Positions 34,187-42,427 of a stretch of 64,000 nucleotides of DNA are shown here, piece after piece; position 1 is the stretch's first letter; every line of letters starts with the position of its first letter. Origin of the DNA: Aquibium oceanicum (lineage in GTDB: Bacteria > Pseudomonadota > Alphaproteobacteria > Rhizobiales > Rhizobiaceae); contig NZ_CP018171.1 in the NCBI RefSeq assembly GCF_001889605.1, positions 1,302,001 through 1,366,000 on the forward strand, read 5' to 3'. A model generated the notes under the pieces. That model searched no databases. It worked only from the letters and a program-made list of their open reading frames with translations, and was not told the origin of the DNA. The translations under genes were made by a program, and so were the position numbers.

Positions 34187-34675
34187 TCAGCCGGCGGCGC
34201 AGTCCCGGCAAAGCCCTCGGAATTCGATCACCGCCTTGGCCGGCTTGAACCCGCTCTCGCCGATCCAGCTTTCCAGGCGTTCGCCCACGACTGGGTCGGC
34301 AAACTCGGCCACGTTGCCGCAATTCTCGCAGATAGCGAAGGCGGTCATGCCGTCCTCGTGGGAATGGCTGTCGGTGCATGCGACGAACGAATTGAGGCTC
34401 TCCAGCCTGTGCACCAGCCCTGCCTTCATCAGCCGGTCGAGCGCACGATAGACCTGCAGCGGCGCGCGGAATCCCTGCTCGCGCAACTCGTCGAGCAGCG
34501 CATAGGCGCTGAGCGGGCCTTGCGATTTCTCCAGCCGTTCGAGCACGAGTTGCTGGTTTCGTGTAAGTTCCGCCCGCACCTTGCTCGCCTCTTCTTCTCG
34601 TCCGGCGCCGTCTTCGAGGGCCGCCTGTTGCCGGATATCGGTATCGAGACCCTTGTGCGCCAGCCCCCTGCGCAC
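34187..34675 (-). CDS. zur: Fur-family metalloregulator, probably Zur
   Basis: A 162-aa Fur-family regulator. The winged helix is at about residues 37-85 (LTRNQQLVLERLEKSQGPLSAYALLDELREQGFRAPLQVYRALDRLMKAGLVHRLE). The metal sites are in SHSHEDGMTAFAICENCGNV near 102-121 and the C-terminal FRGLCRDCA, giving the CxxC pairs of a structural zinc site. The pattern matches zinc regulators better than Fur/Irr. A GTG at 34675 is the most upstream start; the family core begins near residue 35, so a shorter start is possible. Zur identity is inference. Confidence 0.78.
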   Translation of the reverse strand: MRRGLAHKGLDTDIRQQAALEDGAGREEEASKVRAELTRNQQLVLERLEKSQGPLSAYALLDELREQGFRAPLQVYRALDRLMKAGLVHRLESLNSFVACTDSHSHEDGMTAFAICENCGNVAEFADPVVGERLESWIGESGFKPAKAVIEFRGLCRDCAAG

Positions 34676-35015
34676 TGCAAGACCTGCGTTTTAGTCGTAG
34701 GGAACATTACGCAGCGCGCGGGATTAGGGAACCAGCGGGGCGAAAAGACCCCAATGCCCAAGGTAGGCAACCCAGGGAGAAACTGGTTCGATGGCAACTT
34801 GGTGAAGGAGATTCGAAACGTCTGCGACGTTCGGGTTACCCTGATCCTACGGAAACCGTCGATACCATATGAAGAGGCCCGCGCCCCCGCGCGGGCCTTC
34901 TTCATGCTTGCGCTCCGGTGCTGGCCTACGCCATCGCAAGTTGCAGGGTTAACGGTTCCGAAAGTGCCCCTAGATATTCTTAATGATCGAACGGGACCGA
35001 AGATACGGGGACAGG
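34676..35015. other. Intergenic region with a strong hairpin and a possible unannotated transcript
   Basis: A 340-bp gap between the Zur/Fur gene (leftward) and the chemoreceptor (rightward). No good coding frame is visible. It ends with a strong inverted repeat at 34871-34903. The 180 bp before it contains GTAATGTT on the minus strand, like one half of a Zur operator, but without a convincing second half. Confidence 0.55.
34871..34903 (+). terminator. Strong hairpin, terminator-like
   Basis: GAAGAGGCCCGCGC (34871-34884) pairs with GCGCGGGCCTTCTTC (34889-34903) around CCCC, about 14 bp with one bulge. The descending arm is pyrimidine-rich (CTTCTTC) rather than a pure T run. It is upstream of the chemoreceptor and downstream of no annotated plus-strand gene, so either a small transcript ends here or it acts in a leader. 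Confidence 0.5.
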
Positions 35016-36464
35016 ATGAACATCGCGCAGTTCCGCATGGAGCCCGAGGCCGCCGTTCCGGCGCCGGCGGAGACGAACATCTCCGACATCGGGCCGCGCG
35101 CCAGCCGTCTGGGCATCGAGATCGCCGGCATCGTGGGTCTTGTGGAAGACCTCGTGAAGCTCGGCGCCGAGCAGCAGGCGAGCGCGCGCGCGGTGGTGAC
35201 CTCGGCGCGCGAGACCAGCGAGACGAACCGCATGCTCGCCTCCTCGATGGCGCAGGTGCGCGAATCGGCCGAGGAGACGCGCAGCGTGCTCGGCGAGAGC
35301 GCCGACAAGGTGGCCCATACGCTGGCCGCCTCGGTGGAGAAGCTGCAATCGCTGAGCAATGGCGTCCTCAGCCTCACCGAGACGCTGGACAAGGTGTCCG
35401 AGACCATCAAGTCGGTGAGTTCGGCCAGCGCCTCGATCAACGAGATCGCCCGCGAGACGCAACTCGTGGCGCTGAACGCCAGCATCGAGGCGGCGCGCCT
35501 CGGCGACGCGGGCAAGGGGTTCGCCGTCATTGGCGCGGCCGTGAAGGCGCTCGCCGACCAGATCGGTGTCTTCGCCAAGCAGAACGAAGTGAGCCTGCGC
35601 TCGCTCGAAGGCACGCTCGGGCAGCTGACGGCGGAAGCCAAGCAGAACAGTTCGACGGCCGAGGCGGCGATGGCCGCCTCGGGCGAAGCCGCCGAGACCA
35701 CCCGCACGATCCAGTCGCTGGTGACCACCGTGGGCAAGCTGACCGACGGCATCGTGAGCATGGCCGATCCGGTCCAGCGAAATGTCGCCAGCAACGAACG
35801 CGTCCGCGACGAACTGAAGAAGTTCGTCACCATGTCGAAGACCTGCCACGAAAAACTCGATTCGGCCGGCGAGAGCTCGGAGGCGATCCTCGACATCTCC
35901 GAGAACTTCATCCTCTTCATCGCCGAGAGCGGCATCGAGACGCCTGACACGCCCTTCATCGAGCTGGCGCGCACCACCGCCGCGGAGGTCTCAGCGCTGT
36001 TCGAGCAGGCGGTCGACGACGGCGCGATCGGGCTCGCCGACCTCTTCGACGAGAACTACCAGCCCGTTCCCGACACCAATCCGCAGCAGGTACTGACGCG
36101 CTTCACCGCATTCACCGACAGGGTCCTGCCGGAAATCCAGGAACCGATCCTGAAGGTCAACGACCGCATCGCCTTCGCCGCGGCGGTCGACCGCAACGGC
36201 TATCTGCCGACGCACAATCTGGTCTATTCGAAACCGCAGGGCGACGACCCGGTGTGGAACGCTGCAAACTGCCGCAACCACCGCATCTTCAACGACCGCA
36301 CTGGCTTCGGCGCCGGCCGCAACACGCGACCCTTCCTGCTCCAGACCTACCGGCGCGACATGGGCGGCGGCAGCTTCGTGCTGATGAAGGACATCTCCGC
36401 TCCGATCTACGTCAAGGGGCGCCACTGGGGCGGCTTCCGGATGGGCTACAAGCCCGAGACCTGA
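35016..36464 (+). CDS. Soluble methyl-accepting chemotaxis protein
   Basis: A 482-aa chemoreceptor without transmembrane segments. A long helical region leads to the signalling tip [33 protein letters not shown] (about residues 137-170). A C-terminal domain (about 310-482) contains [15 protein letters not shown] and [15 protein letters not shown], then [20 protein letters not shown] and [20 protein letters not shown]. This arrangement puts signalling first and sensing last, opposite to classical receptors. The ATG at 35016 has GGGGACAGG just before it; an ATG 33 bases upstream is the alternative. The input is unknown and probably cytoplasmic. Confidence 0.85.
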   Translation: MNIAQFRMEPEAAVPAPAETNISDIGPRASRLGIEIAGIVGLVEDLVKLGAEQQASARAVVTSARETSETNRMLASSMAQVRESAEETRSVLGESADKVAHTLAASVEKLQSLSNGVLSLTETLDKVSETIKSVSSASASINEIARETQLVALNASIEAARLGDAGKGFAVIGAAVKALADQIGVFAKQNEVSLRSLEGTLGQLTAEAKQNSSTAEAAMAASGEAAETTRTIQSLVTTVGKLTDGIVSMADPVQRNVASNERVRDELKKFVTMSKTCHEKLDSAGESSEAILDISENFILFIAESGIETPDTPFIELARTTAAEVSALFEQAVDDGAIGLADLFDENYQPVPDTNPQQVLTRFTAFTDRVLPEIQEPILKVNDRIAFAAAVDRNGYLPTHNLVYSKPQGDDPVWNAANCRNHRIFNDRTGFGAGRNTRPFLLQTYRRDMGGGSFVLMKDISAPIYVKGRHWGGFRMGYKPET

Positions 36465-36610
36465 GCCGCTCCGGCGGCCACGGCCGTTTCCGCTACGCCA
36501 AGCTCCCTGCCTCGCGAATTTGGCGGCTTGACCTCGCGTCCAAAAATCAGCCCCATTCCTGCGGGAACACTGTGACGTTGGGGCAAGTGCAGGGCTTGGG
36601 AGCTTCAGGG

Positions 36611-38806
36611 ATGGAACGAGGATTTTCGGGAAGGCGGCTGCTGGCCGCCGTCGCACTGGCGGCGTTGTGCGCCGGCTTGGGAGGCGCACCGGCGCAGGCG
36701 CGCGAGAACTACGCCATCGTCGTCGGCGTGACCGATTATCCCAATCTGCCGAAGAACAACTGGCTCATCGGCCCCCGTAACGATGCGATCATGGTGCGCG
36801 AATACCTCACGACGCGCTCGCCGGTGAAGTTCGACGCCGGTAACGTCGCCATACTCGCGGACGACGTCGAGGACGCGAAGGAGCCGACCCTGGCGTCGAT
36901 CCTCTCCTCGCTGGATGCGGTGGCCGAGAAGGTCGAGAGCGGCGATTTCCTCTATCTCCAGTTTTCCGGCCACGGCTTCCAGCAGACGGCGGCCGACCCC
37001 TCGACCGAGACCGACGGGCTCGACGAGATCTTCCTGCCCAAGGACACCGGCCGCTGGGTGGATAGATCCAAGGGCATGCCGAACGTTCTCACCGATGACG
37101 CCGTCGGCGATGCGCTTGACCGGATCCGCGGCAAGGGTGCCTTCGTATGGGTGGTTTTCGATGCCTGCCACTCCGGAACCGCGACGCGCGCCGCGCCGCT
37201 GGAGGACGTGCAAGAGCGCAAGGTCGACGCCGACGCGCTCGGCATGCCGGCGGAAGTGCTGACCGAAGGCGCGGCGACCCGCGATCTCGGCGCGCGCGAG
37301 GCGCCGGTGGAGGAGATCGGCTCGACAGGGGCGGCTCCGGCCGCGCAGGGCGGCCTCGTGGCCTTCTTCGCCGCGCAGACCAACGAGACCACGCCCGAGA
37401 TGCCGCTGCCGCGCGGCGCCGAGAACGCCACGCGCTACGGCCTCTTCACACACACGATCTTCTCGAAGCTGGCGGAAAATCCCAACATCACCTACCGGCA
37501 GCTGGCCGAAGGCATCCTGCAGCACTATGCCAGCATCAACCGCACCAGCACCACCCCGCTCTTCGAGGGCGACCTCGACGCGCCGGTGTTCGGCACCAGC
37601 CTGGACGAGTTCGTCCCGCAATGGCCTATCACGGTGAAGCCGGACGGCGTCACCGTCTCGGGCGGATTGCTGAACCGGCTGGTCCCCGGATCGCGGCTCG
37701 CCATCGTGGAAAAGCCGGGCGACGCCACCGAGGATGCCATCGGCGTTCTGGAAGTGAAGAGCGCCGACAATTTCTCCAGCCGCGTCGCAGTAGCGCGCGA
37801 GGAGGAACCGGCCGCCGTGTCGGGCACGCCCGAAGGAAGGGCGAAAGTCCGCTCTCTTGGCGACATTCCCGAGGGCGCCTATGCGCGCCTGACGGAAGCG
37901 CAATTCGATTTCACGCTCACCGTGGCGAAGCCGGAAATGTCGGACGCCTATTACGACAAGATCGGGCTGGTCGACGGGATCCTCGAAAAGATCGCCGCCG
38001 ACGACACGACCCAGCTTCGCATCGAACTGGTCGAACCGGGTGCGCCGGCCGACCTGCGGCTGGCTCTACTCGCCGAGTCCGACCTCGACGGCGCCTCGTT
38101 CGACGCCAGCGGAGATCCCGCGCTCTGGTTCCTGCCCGAATCGGGGGAACTGTCGCTAGCCGACGGGCAGCGCCCGCCGTCGGTCGTCATGGTAAGCGAC
38201 GACCAGGAGGCGATCGGCGAGGCGGTCGAGCACTACCTGACCCGCGTCTACCGCGCCACCAACCTCGCCCGCATCGGCAGCGCGTCGGAATATGGCGCGG
38301 ACGAGATCGACGTTTCCTTCACGTTGAAGCGGGCCGAGAACGGCGAGGCGGTACCGATCTCCAGCACCGACCTGCCCACCGGCGTTCCGGGCGACCGCGT
38401 CAGCGTGCGCGCGACCAACAACACCGGCACAGCCGTCGACATCAACGTGCTGTATGTCGGCAGCGACTATTCCATCACCTTCATGGCCAAGGAGCGGCTG
38501 CAGCCTTCCGCCACGCTGGATCGCGAGTTCCTCGAATTCACCGAGGACAGCTACGGCCGCGAATTGATGGTGGCGATCGTCTCGGAGGCGAAGCCGCTGA
38601 CGCCGACGCTCGACCTCGGCTTCCTCGCCCAGGATGGTCTCCGGTCCGTCCATCGCGGAAGCGGGCCGGAAAGCGTCGCGGACCTGATCCAGAACATGGG
38701 CATGGGATCGGCCACTCGCGCGGCCAAGGCAGTCGGTGGCGGCGGCGAGCAGCGCCAGCGTGGCGCTGTTATGCTCTATCCCATGCAGACCGTGCCGAAA
38801 TCCTGA
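36611..38806 (+). CDS. Exported caspase-fold protease (type I metacaspase-like)
   Basis: A 731-aa protein. A signal peptide (residues 1-33, ending APAQA) is followed by a caspase p20 domain beginning ENYAIVVGVTDYPNLPKNN. The catalytic histidine is in LQFSGHGFQQ near 116-125 and the catalytic cysteine in VFDACHSGT near 183-191. The p20-like domain runs to about 320 (LAEGILQHYASINRTSTTPLFEGDLDAP); the remaining 400 residues match no domain I know and include a DUF-like beta-rich part with VSVRATNNTGTAVDINVLYVGSDYSI. Metacaspases cleave after Arg/Lys. The ATG at 36611 follows CAGGG. It leads a run with two exported proteins. Confidence 0.85.
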   Translation: MERGFSGRRLLAAVALAALCAGLGGAPAQARENYAIVVGVTDYPNLPKNNWLIGPRNDAIMVREYLTTRSPVKFDAGNVAILADDVEDAKEPTLASILSSLDAVAEKVESGDFLYLQFSGHGFQQTAADPSTETDGLDEIFLPKDTGRWVDRSKGMPNVLTDDAVGDALDRIRGKGAFVWVVFDACHSGTATRAAPLEDVQERKVDADALGMPAEVLTEGAATRDLGAREAPVEEIGSTGAAPAAQGGLVAFFAAQTNETTPEMPLPRGAENATRYGLFTHTIFSKLAENPNITYRQLAEGILQHYASINRTSTTPLFEGDLDAPVFGTSLDEFVPQWPITVKPDGVTVSGGLLNRLVPGSRLAIVEKPGDATEDAIGVLEVKSADNFSSRVAVAREEEPAAVSGTPEGRAKVRSLGDIPEGAYARLTEAQFDFTLTVAKPEMSDAYYDKIGLVDGILEKIAADDTTQLRIELVEPGAPADLRLALLAESDLDGASFDASGDPALWFLPESGELSLADGQRPPSVVMVSDDQEAIGEAVEHYLTRVYRATNLARIGSASEYGADEIDVSFTLKRAENGEAVPISSTDLPTGVPGDRVSVRATNNTGTAVDINVLYVGSDYSITFMAKERLQPSATLDREFLEFTEDSYGRELMVAIVSEAKPLTPTLDLGFLAQDGLRSVHRGSGPESVADLIQNMGMGSATRAAKAVGGGGEQRQRGAVMLYPMQTVPKS

Positions 38807-38828
38807 GCGGGAACAGGTGGTGGCCACC

Positions 38829-39272
38829 ATGAGCGATACCGACATCATCCCGTCTTCACCGCTGCGGCCGGCCCCTGGCGCGGGCCGACCACGCTCAAGA
38901 TACGCCCGGCGCCTCGCCGCCGGGTTGCTCGCGGCCGGGATGGCCTGGCCCGCCACGCCGGCGTGGTCGGGATCCTGCGGGCTCTGTGCCCGTCAGGTCG
39001 TCATCAACCCGTCGCTCGCCGCCTGTCTCCTGCGCGACTACGAGGTCCTGGCGACCGCCGACGACGACGGCGCGATCGCCGTCGACCTGACGGACTGCGA
39101 GCAGTCGCGCGGCATCGTGGAAGCGCTGCCTTCGGCCGCCGCCAGTCCTCCGGAGCCGGACCTGCGATTCCTCGTCTCGCGGGACCAGTTGGACTGCCTG
39201 AAACGGACCATCGAGCGGCCGGGTACTGTCGTGGACCCGGTGACCACCATCGACCTGAGCGCCTGCGAATGA
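38829..39272 (+). CDS. Exported cysteine-containing protein of unknown function
   Basis: A 147-aa protein. A basic stretch (residues 20-30) and hydrophobic core (30-46) form a signal peptide ending near PAWSG. The mature part has six cysteines, including a CGLC pair near 50-53 and single cysteines in AACLL, TDCEQ, LDCLK and SACE, suggesting disulfides in the periplasm. It begins 22 bases after the metacaspase stop, and its own stop overlaps the next ATG by 4 bases. I recognise no family. It is a candidate partner or inhibitor of the protease. Confidence 0.65.
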   Translation: MSDTDIIPSSPLRPAPGAGRPRSRYARRLAAGLLAAGMAWPATPAWSGSCGLCARQVVINPSLAACLLRDYEVLATADDDGAIAVDLTDCEQSRGIVEALPSAAASPPEPDLRFLVSRDQLDCLKRTIERPGTVVDPVTTIDLSACE

Positions 39273-39925
39273 GCGACGCCGGCGGCCCGAAGAGCGTGCG
39301 ACCGCCTCGGCTGACCAAGACCGCAGTGGCATTGCCGGATGTCGCCAACCATGATCTCAAGGAAGAGGACAATCCCTTCACGCACAGCGACTGGCGCATG
39401 CTGGGCTATGCCTGGAGCGGCTTCGCGCTACGGATCCTGCTGGTCCTCGCCACGGTCTTTTCCGCGTTCCAGTATCTGCAGGCGCGCGAGGAAAAGCGCA
39501 TCGAGCGCACGCTCGAACTGGTGGAACTGTGGGAGCGTCCGGAATACCAGACCGCGCAGCGGGCGCTGAAGCGCCGCCTGGGCGATCTGAACCAGCGCTA
39601 TCGCTCCGATCTCGGCGACAGTCCCTCGCCAACCGAACTCGCGATCTTCCAGGACCGAGTCGGCGTGGAGGCGATGCAGGAGACCGGCGGCACGCAGCCG
39701 CTCGCCGACTTTCGCGACGAGTTCGACCGCATCGTCTACTTCCTGAACCGGCTGTCCTTCTGCGTGGAGGGAGACCTGTGCTCCCGTTCCGTCGCCGACG
39801 CTTACTTCCGGGACTTCGCGCAGTCGTTCTGGGACTATTTCTCCGGCTTCGTGCGGCAGGAGAGGCGACGCGGTTCGCCCAACTTCGCCAGGCCGATCGA
39901 GGACTATCTAGCAGCCTCCGGCTGA
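39269..39925 (+). CDS. Single-pass membrane protein of unknown function (DUF4760-like)
   Basis: A 218-aa protein. A cytoplasmic-type N-terminus of about 45 residues is followed by one transmembrane helix (about 48-68, WSGFALRILLVLATVFSAFQYL). The C-terminal helical domain has LELVELWERPEYQTAQRALKRRL near 80-102 and DEFDRIVYFLNRLSFCVEGDLCSRSVADAYF near 145-175, a pattern seen in DUF4760-type proteins. The ATGA overlap with the preceding gene shows coupled translation with the metacaspase unit. Function is unknown. Confidence 0.68.
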   Translation: MSDAGGPKSVRPPRLTKTAVALPDVANHDLKEEDNPFTHSDWRMLGYAWSGFALRILLVLATVFSAFQYLQAREEKRIERTLELVELWERPEYQTAQRALKRRLGDLNQRYRSDLGDSPSPTELAIFQDRVGVEAMQETGGTQPLADFRDEFDRIVYFLNRLSFCVEGDLCSRSVADAYFRDFAQSFWDYFSGFVRQERRRGSPNFARPIEDYLAASG

Positions 39926-39982
39926 TCCCGCCGCTCCGCCGACATGATCGGCGGAGCGGTGGCGTTCACGAGGCCGATCGCC

Positions 39983-41059
39983 TCAGTTCTGGGACGCGAT
40001 CCCGTTCACCCACCGGAAGTAGGGCACGTTGAGGCGCAGCGCGACGTTGGCCGAACTCGTCTCGGCGATGTTGATGCCGATGATGTGCCGTTCCTTGGTG
40101 TCGCCGTTGAACTCGTAGACGGCCGAGCCGCTCGACCCGGGATAGGTGTCGCACAGGTAGGTGAAGTTGTTCACCGATGCGGTACCGGGATCGATGTCGC
40201 AGTTCGTCGCCCACATGGTGCTCACCGGCTTGTCGCCGGGGTAGCCGACGATGTTGGCGCGCAGCGCGTAGACCGGATCGTAGGCCGAATAGCCCATCCA
40301 ACCGACCGCATCGCCGGCCGGCGCGTCGAGGATCAGGATGCCCAGGTCCCAGGGCACGACCGAGCCGTAGAAGCCCTTGTAGTTCGAGATGTAGCCTTCA
40401 AGGATGTGGGCGTCTGTGAAGCCGTACTTACCGTAAGGCGCGTTGCCCTGCCCGTTCAGCCCCGGATAGAACTCGTAGTCGGCAAGCCAGCCACCTTCGT
40501 CGTGGTTGTAGAGGCAGTGGGCGGCGGTGATGACCGTCCTCTTGCCGATCAGAGTGCCCGAGCAGATGCTCCACTGGCCGTCCTTGGTCATCGACCAGAT
40601 CTGGCCGATCGTGTTGAACGGATAGGCCTTGGTCTGCGTGACCTGCACGCGGTCGTCCTCGCCGAACACCTGGCGGGAGTCTTCGGCGAATGCCGGGTCT
40701 TCCGTCATGCCGGGCTTCTCGGTGGCGGGCGCCGACGTGCCCGACAGAGCGCCTTCGATGGCCGTCTTGAGCTCGTCGCTCGGCGCCGTCGTCGCATCGC
40801 CGGACCGCGAGCGCGTGGTAAACGCACGTTCCATCTCCGCGCCGTCCGGAAAGGACAGGTCGCGCGAGGCTTCGCTGTCGTCCAGCTTCGGCGCGAGGTC
40901 GACGACCGACCGGCTCGCGAGGTCCGGCATCTCGAGCGAGGCGCGGGGCGCCTCTCCCGTACCGGAGTTGCCGGATGCGCTCTGCGCATGGGCAAGCGTG
41001 GCGGGGATGCCGACGGCCGAGATTGTCAGCGCCAGCATCGTCGTATTGAAAAATTTCAT
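39983..41059 (-). CDS. Secreted trypsin-fold serine protease (glutamyl endopeptidase-like)
   Basis: A 358-aa chymotrypsin-fold protease with signal peptide (residues 1-25, ending AHAQ) and a pro-region of about 110 residues. The triad is visible: histidine in VITAAHCLYN near 174, aspartate in VVPWDLGILIL near 236 and serine in CDTYPGSSGSAVYEF near 306. The GSSGSA serine context and the FNTIGQIW start resemble bacterial V8/glutamyl endopeptidase-like enzymes. ATG 41059 fits the signal peptide. It is divergent to a second S1 protease across a 254-bp region. Confidence 0.87.
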   Translation of the reverse strand: MKFFNTTMLALTISAVGIPATLAHAQSASGNSGTGEAPRASLEMPDLASRSVVDLAPKLDDSEASRDLSFPDGAEMERAFTTRSRSGDATTAPSDELKTAIEGALSGTSAPATEKPGMTEDPAFAEDSRQVFGEDDRVQVTQTKAYPFNTIGQIWSMTKDGQWSICSGTLIGKRTVITAAHCLYNHDEGGWLADYEFYPGLNGQGNAPYGKYGFTDAHILEGYISNYKGFYGSVVPWDLGILILDAPAGDAVGWMGYSAYDPVYALRANIVGYPGDKPVSTMWATNCDIDPGTASVNNFTYLCDTYPGSSGSAVYEFNGDTKERHIIGINIAETSSANVALRLNVPYFRWVNGIASQN

Positions 41060-41091
41060 GAAAACAGTTCTCCCAAGCCCTTCGAAGTGGA

Positions 41092-41110
41092 ACACTACTC
41101 CCAATAGTGT
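41092..41110. promoter_or_regulatory. Candidate operator between the divergent proteases
   Basis: An ACACTA-N7-TAGTGT inverted repeat, perfect in the 6-bp arms, lies 33 bases upstream of the leftward protease ATG in the shared promoter region (41060-41313). No regulator is identified for it. Confidence 0.4.
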
Positions 41111-41313
41111 CCTTATCGTGATCCCTGAAAAATGCCGCGATGGCAAGCGCCCACGAACAGAGTTTCGGAAACCTGCCAAGCATCGGGCGCCGCATTTATT
41201 CCTCAATGGTCCTGACAAATCGCTTTCGTTCGGCCGCGCCCCGGTTTTAGATGTCCGGCATCGGACGCCGCGGGGTGGGGTCCATCACGGCAACGAAGTC
41301 TCAGGAGGTAACT

Positions 41314-42345
41314 TTGATTCGATCATCCAAACTGACCAGGGGCGCCGTTGCTGCGGCATTGGCGGTAGGTGCTTTCACAATATCTAATTTAGCTTTCGCG
41401 CAGGACTCTTCCGTTGCGGCAGCCGCAAAACCGGAAAGCTCGCCCATGAGCCGCGTCGCGGCGGCCAGGAAGGCGGCGCGCGAGAGCGGGGAGGACAGCC
41501 GCGTCATCGGCGGGACGCCGGCCGAGGAAGGTGCCTGGCCGTTCCAGGTCGCGCTGCTGATCAGCGACTATCTCGACGAGAACCCGGCCACGCAGCTCGA
41601 CGCGCAGTTCTGCGGCGGCAGCCTGATTTCACCCGAATGGGTGCTGACGGCAGCCCATTGCCTCTTCGAGTACGGACAGGTGGTCGACCCGCGCGGCGTC
41701 ACGGTGCTGGTCGGAGCCACGCATCTGGCGGGCGGCGAGCGTATCCAGGCCGCCGAGATCATTCCGCACGAGAACTACGACGCGGCGGGCTTCGACAACG
41801 ACCTAGGCCTCATCCGGCTTTCCAAACCGGCCAGCCAGGCCGCGATCAAGCTCACCCCGTCCGACGTGCCGACGGGCAATGCCATGGTCACCGGGTGGGG
41901 AAAGATGGCCAATGGCGGTTTTCCGGAAAACCTGATGCAGGCCGATGTGGAACTGGTCGCCAACGAGGCCTGCAACTCCGGCATCAAGAGCATCTATGCC
42001 CGCGACTTCGAATCGGTGCTGCGCAATTTCAGCCAGCGCATGCGCGTGAGCGAGGAAGGCATCCAGAGCGCCAAGCAGTATATCGTCCAGAGCATGTCCG
42101 ATCCGCTGACCGGCAACATGATCTGCGCAGGCGTTTCGAGCGGCGCGCGTGATGCTTGCAACGGCGACAGCGGCGGGCCGCTGTTCATGACCGGCGACGG
42201 CGGGCAGGTGCAGGTCGGCATCGTGAGCTGGGGCGAGGGCCCGCTCGATTCCAACATCGCCTGCGGCCACGAGAACGCCTACGGCGTCTACACGCGCGTG
42301 GCGAACTATCGCGACTGGATCGGCTCCAAGACCGGCGTGAAGTAG
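41314..42345 (+). CDS. Secreted trypsin-like serine protease (S1A)
   Basis: A 343-aa trypsin-like protease. A signal peptide (residues 1-31, ending LAFA-QD) precedes a pro-segment; the activation site is RVIGGTPAEEGAWPF near 62-76. The triad: histidine in VLTAAHCLFE near 115, aspartate in FDNDLGLIRLSK near 166 and serine in CNGDSGGPLF near 290. A conserved ACNGDSGGP with a specificity-pocket aspartate upstream suggests trypsin-like cleavage. The start is the TTG at 41314 with a perfect AGGAGGT 5 bases upstream; an ATG at 41251 has no ribosome site. Confidence 0.88.
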   Translation: MIRSSKLTRGAVAAALAVGAFTISNLAFAQDSSVAAAAKPESSPMSRVAAARKAARESGEDSRVIGGTPAEEGAWPFQVALLISDYLDENPATQLDAQFCGGSLISPEWVLTAAHCLFEYGQVVDPRGVTVLVGATHLAGGERIQAAEIIPHENYDAAGFDNDLGLIRLSKPASQAAIKLTPSDVPTGNAMVTGWGKMANGGFPENLMQADVELVANEACNSGIKSIYARDFESVLRNFSQRMRVSEEGIQSAKQYIVQSMSDPLTGNMICAGVSSGARDACNGDSGGPLFMTGDGGQVQVGIVSWGEGPLDSNIACGHENAYGVYTRVANYRDWIGSKTGVK

Positions 42346-42367
42346 CGCGGCGCCGCGCGGACAAAAG

Positions 42368-42405
42368 AAAGGTCCGGATCGGCGTCGCCGGTCCGGGCCT
42401 TTTTC
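42368..42405. terminator. Intrinsic terminator, effective on both strands
   Basis: GGTCCGGA (42371-42378) pairs with TCCGGGCC (42392-42399) around a 13-base loop, extended by AAA/TTT and followed by a long T-rich run (42400-42410). It sits 23 bases after the trypsin stop and before the convergent hemA stop; the A-rich left flank also suits the minus strand. Confidence 0.85.
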
Positions 42406-42427
42406 TTTTTCCTTGCCGTGTGGACGG

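Noticed and set aside
36254-36610. Long N-terminal extension of the metacaspase frame
   Set aside because: It overlaps the chemoreceptor gene and has no ribosome site; the signal peptide begins at the ATG at 36611.
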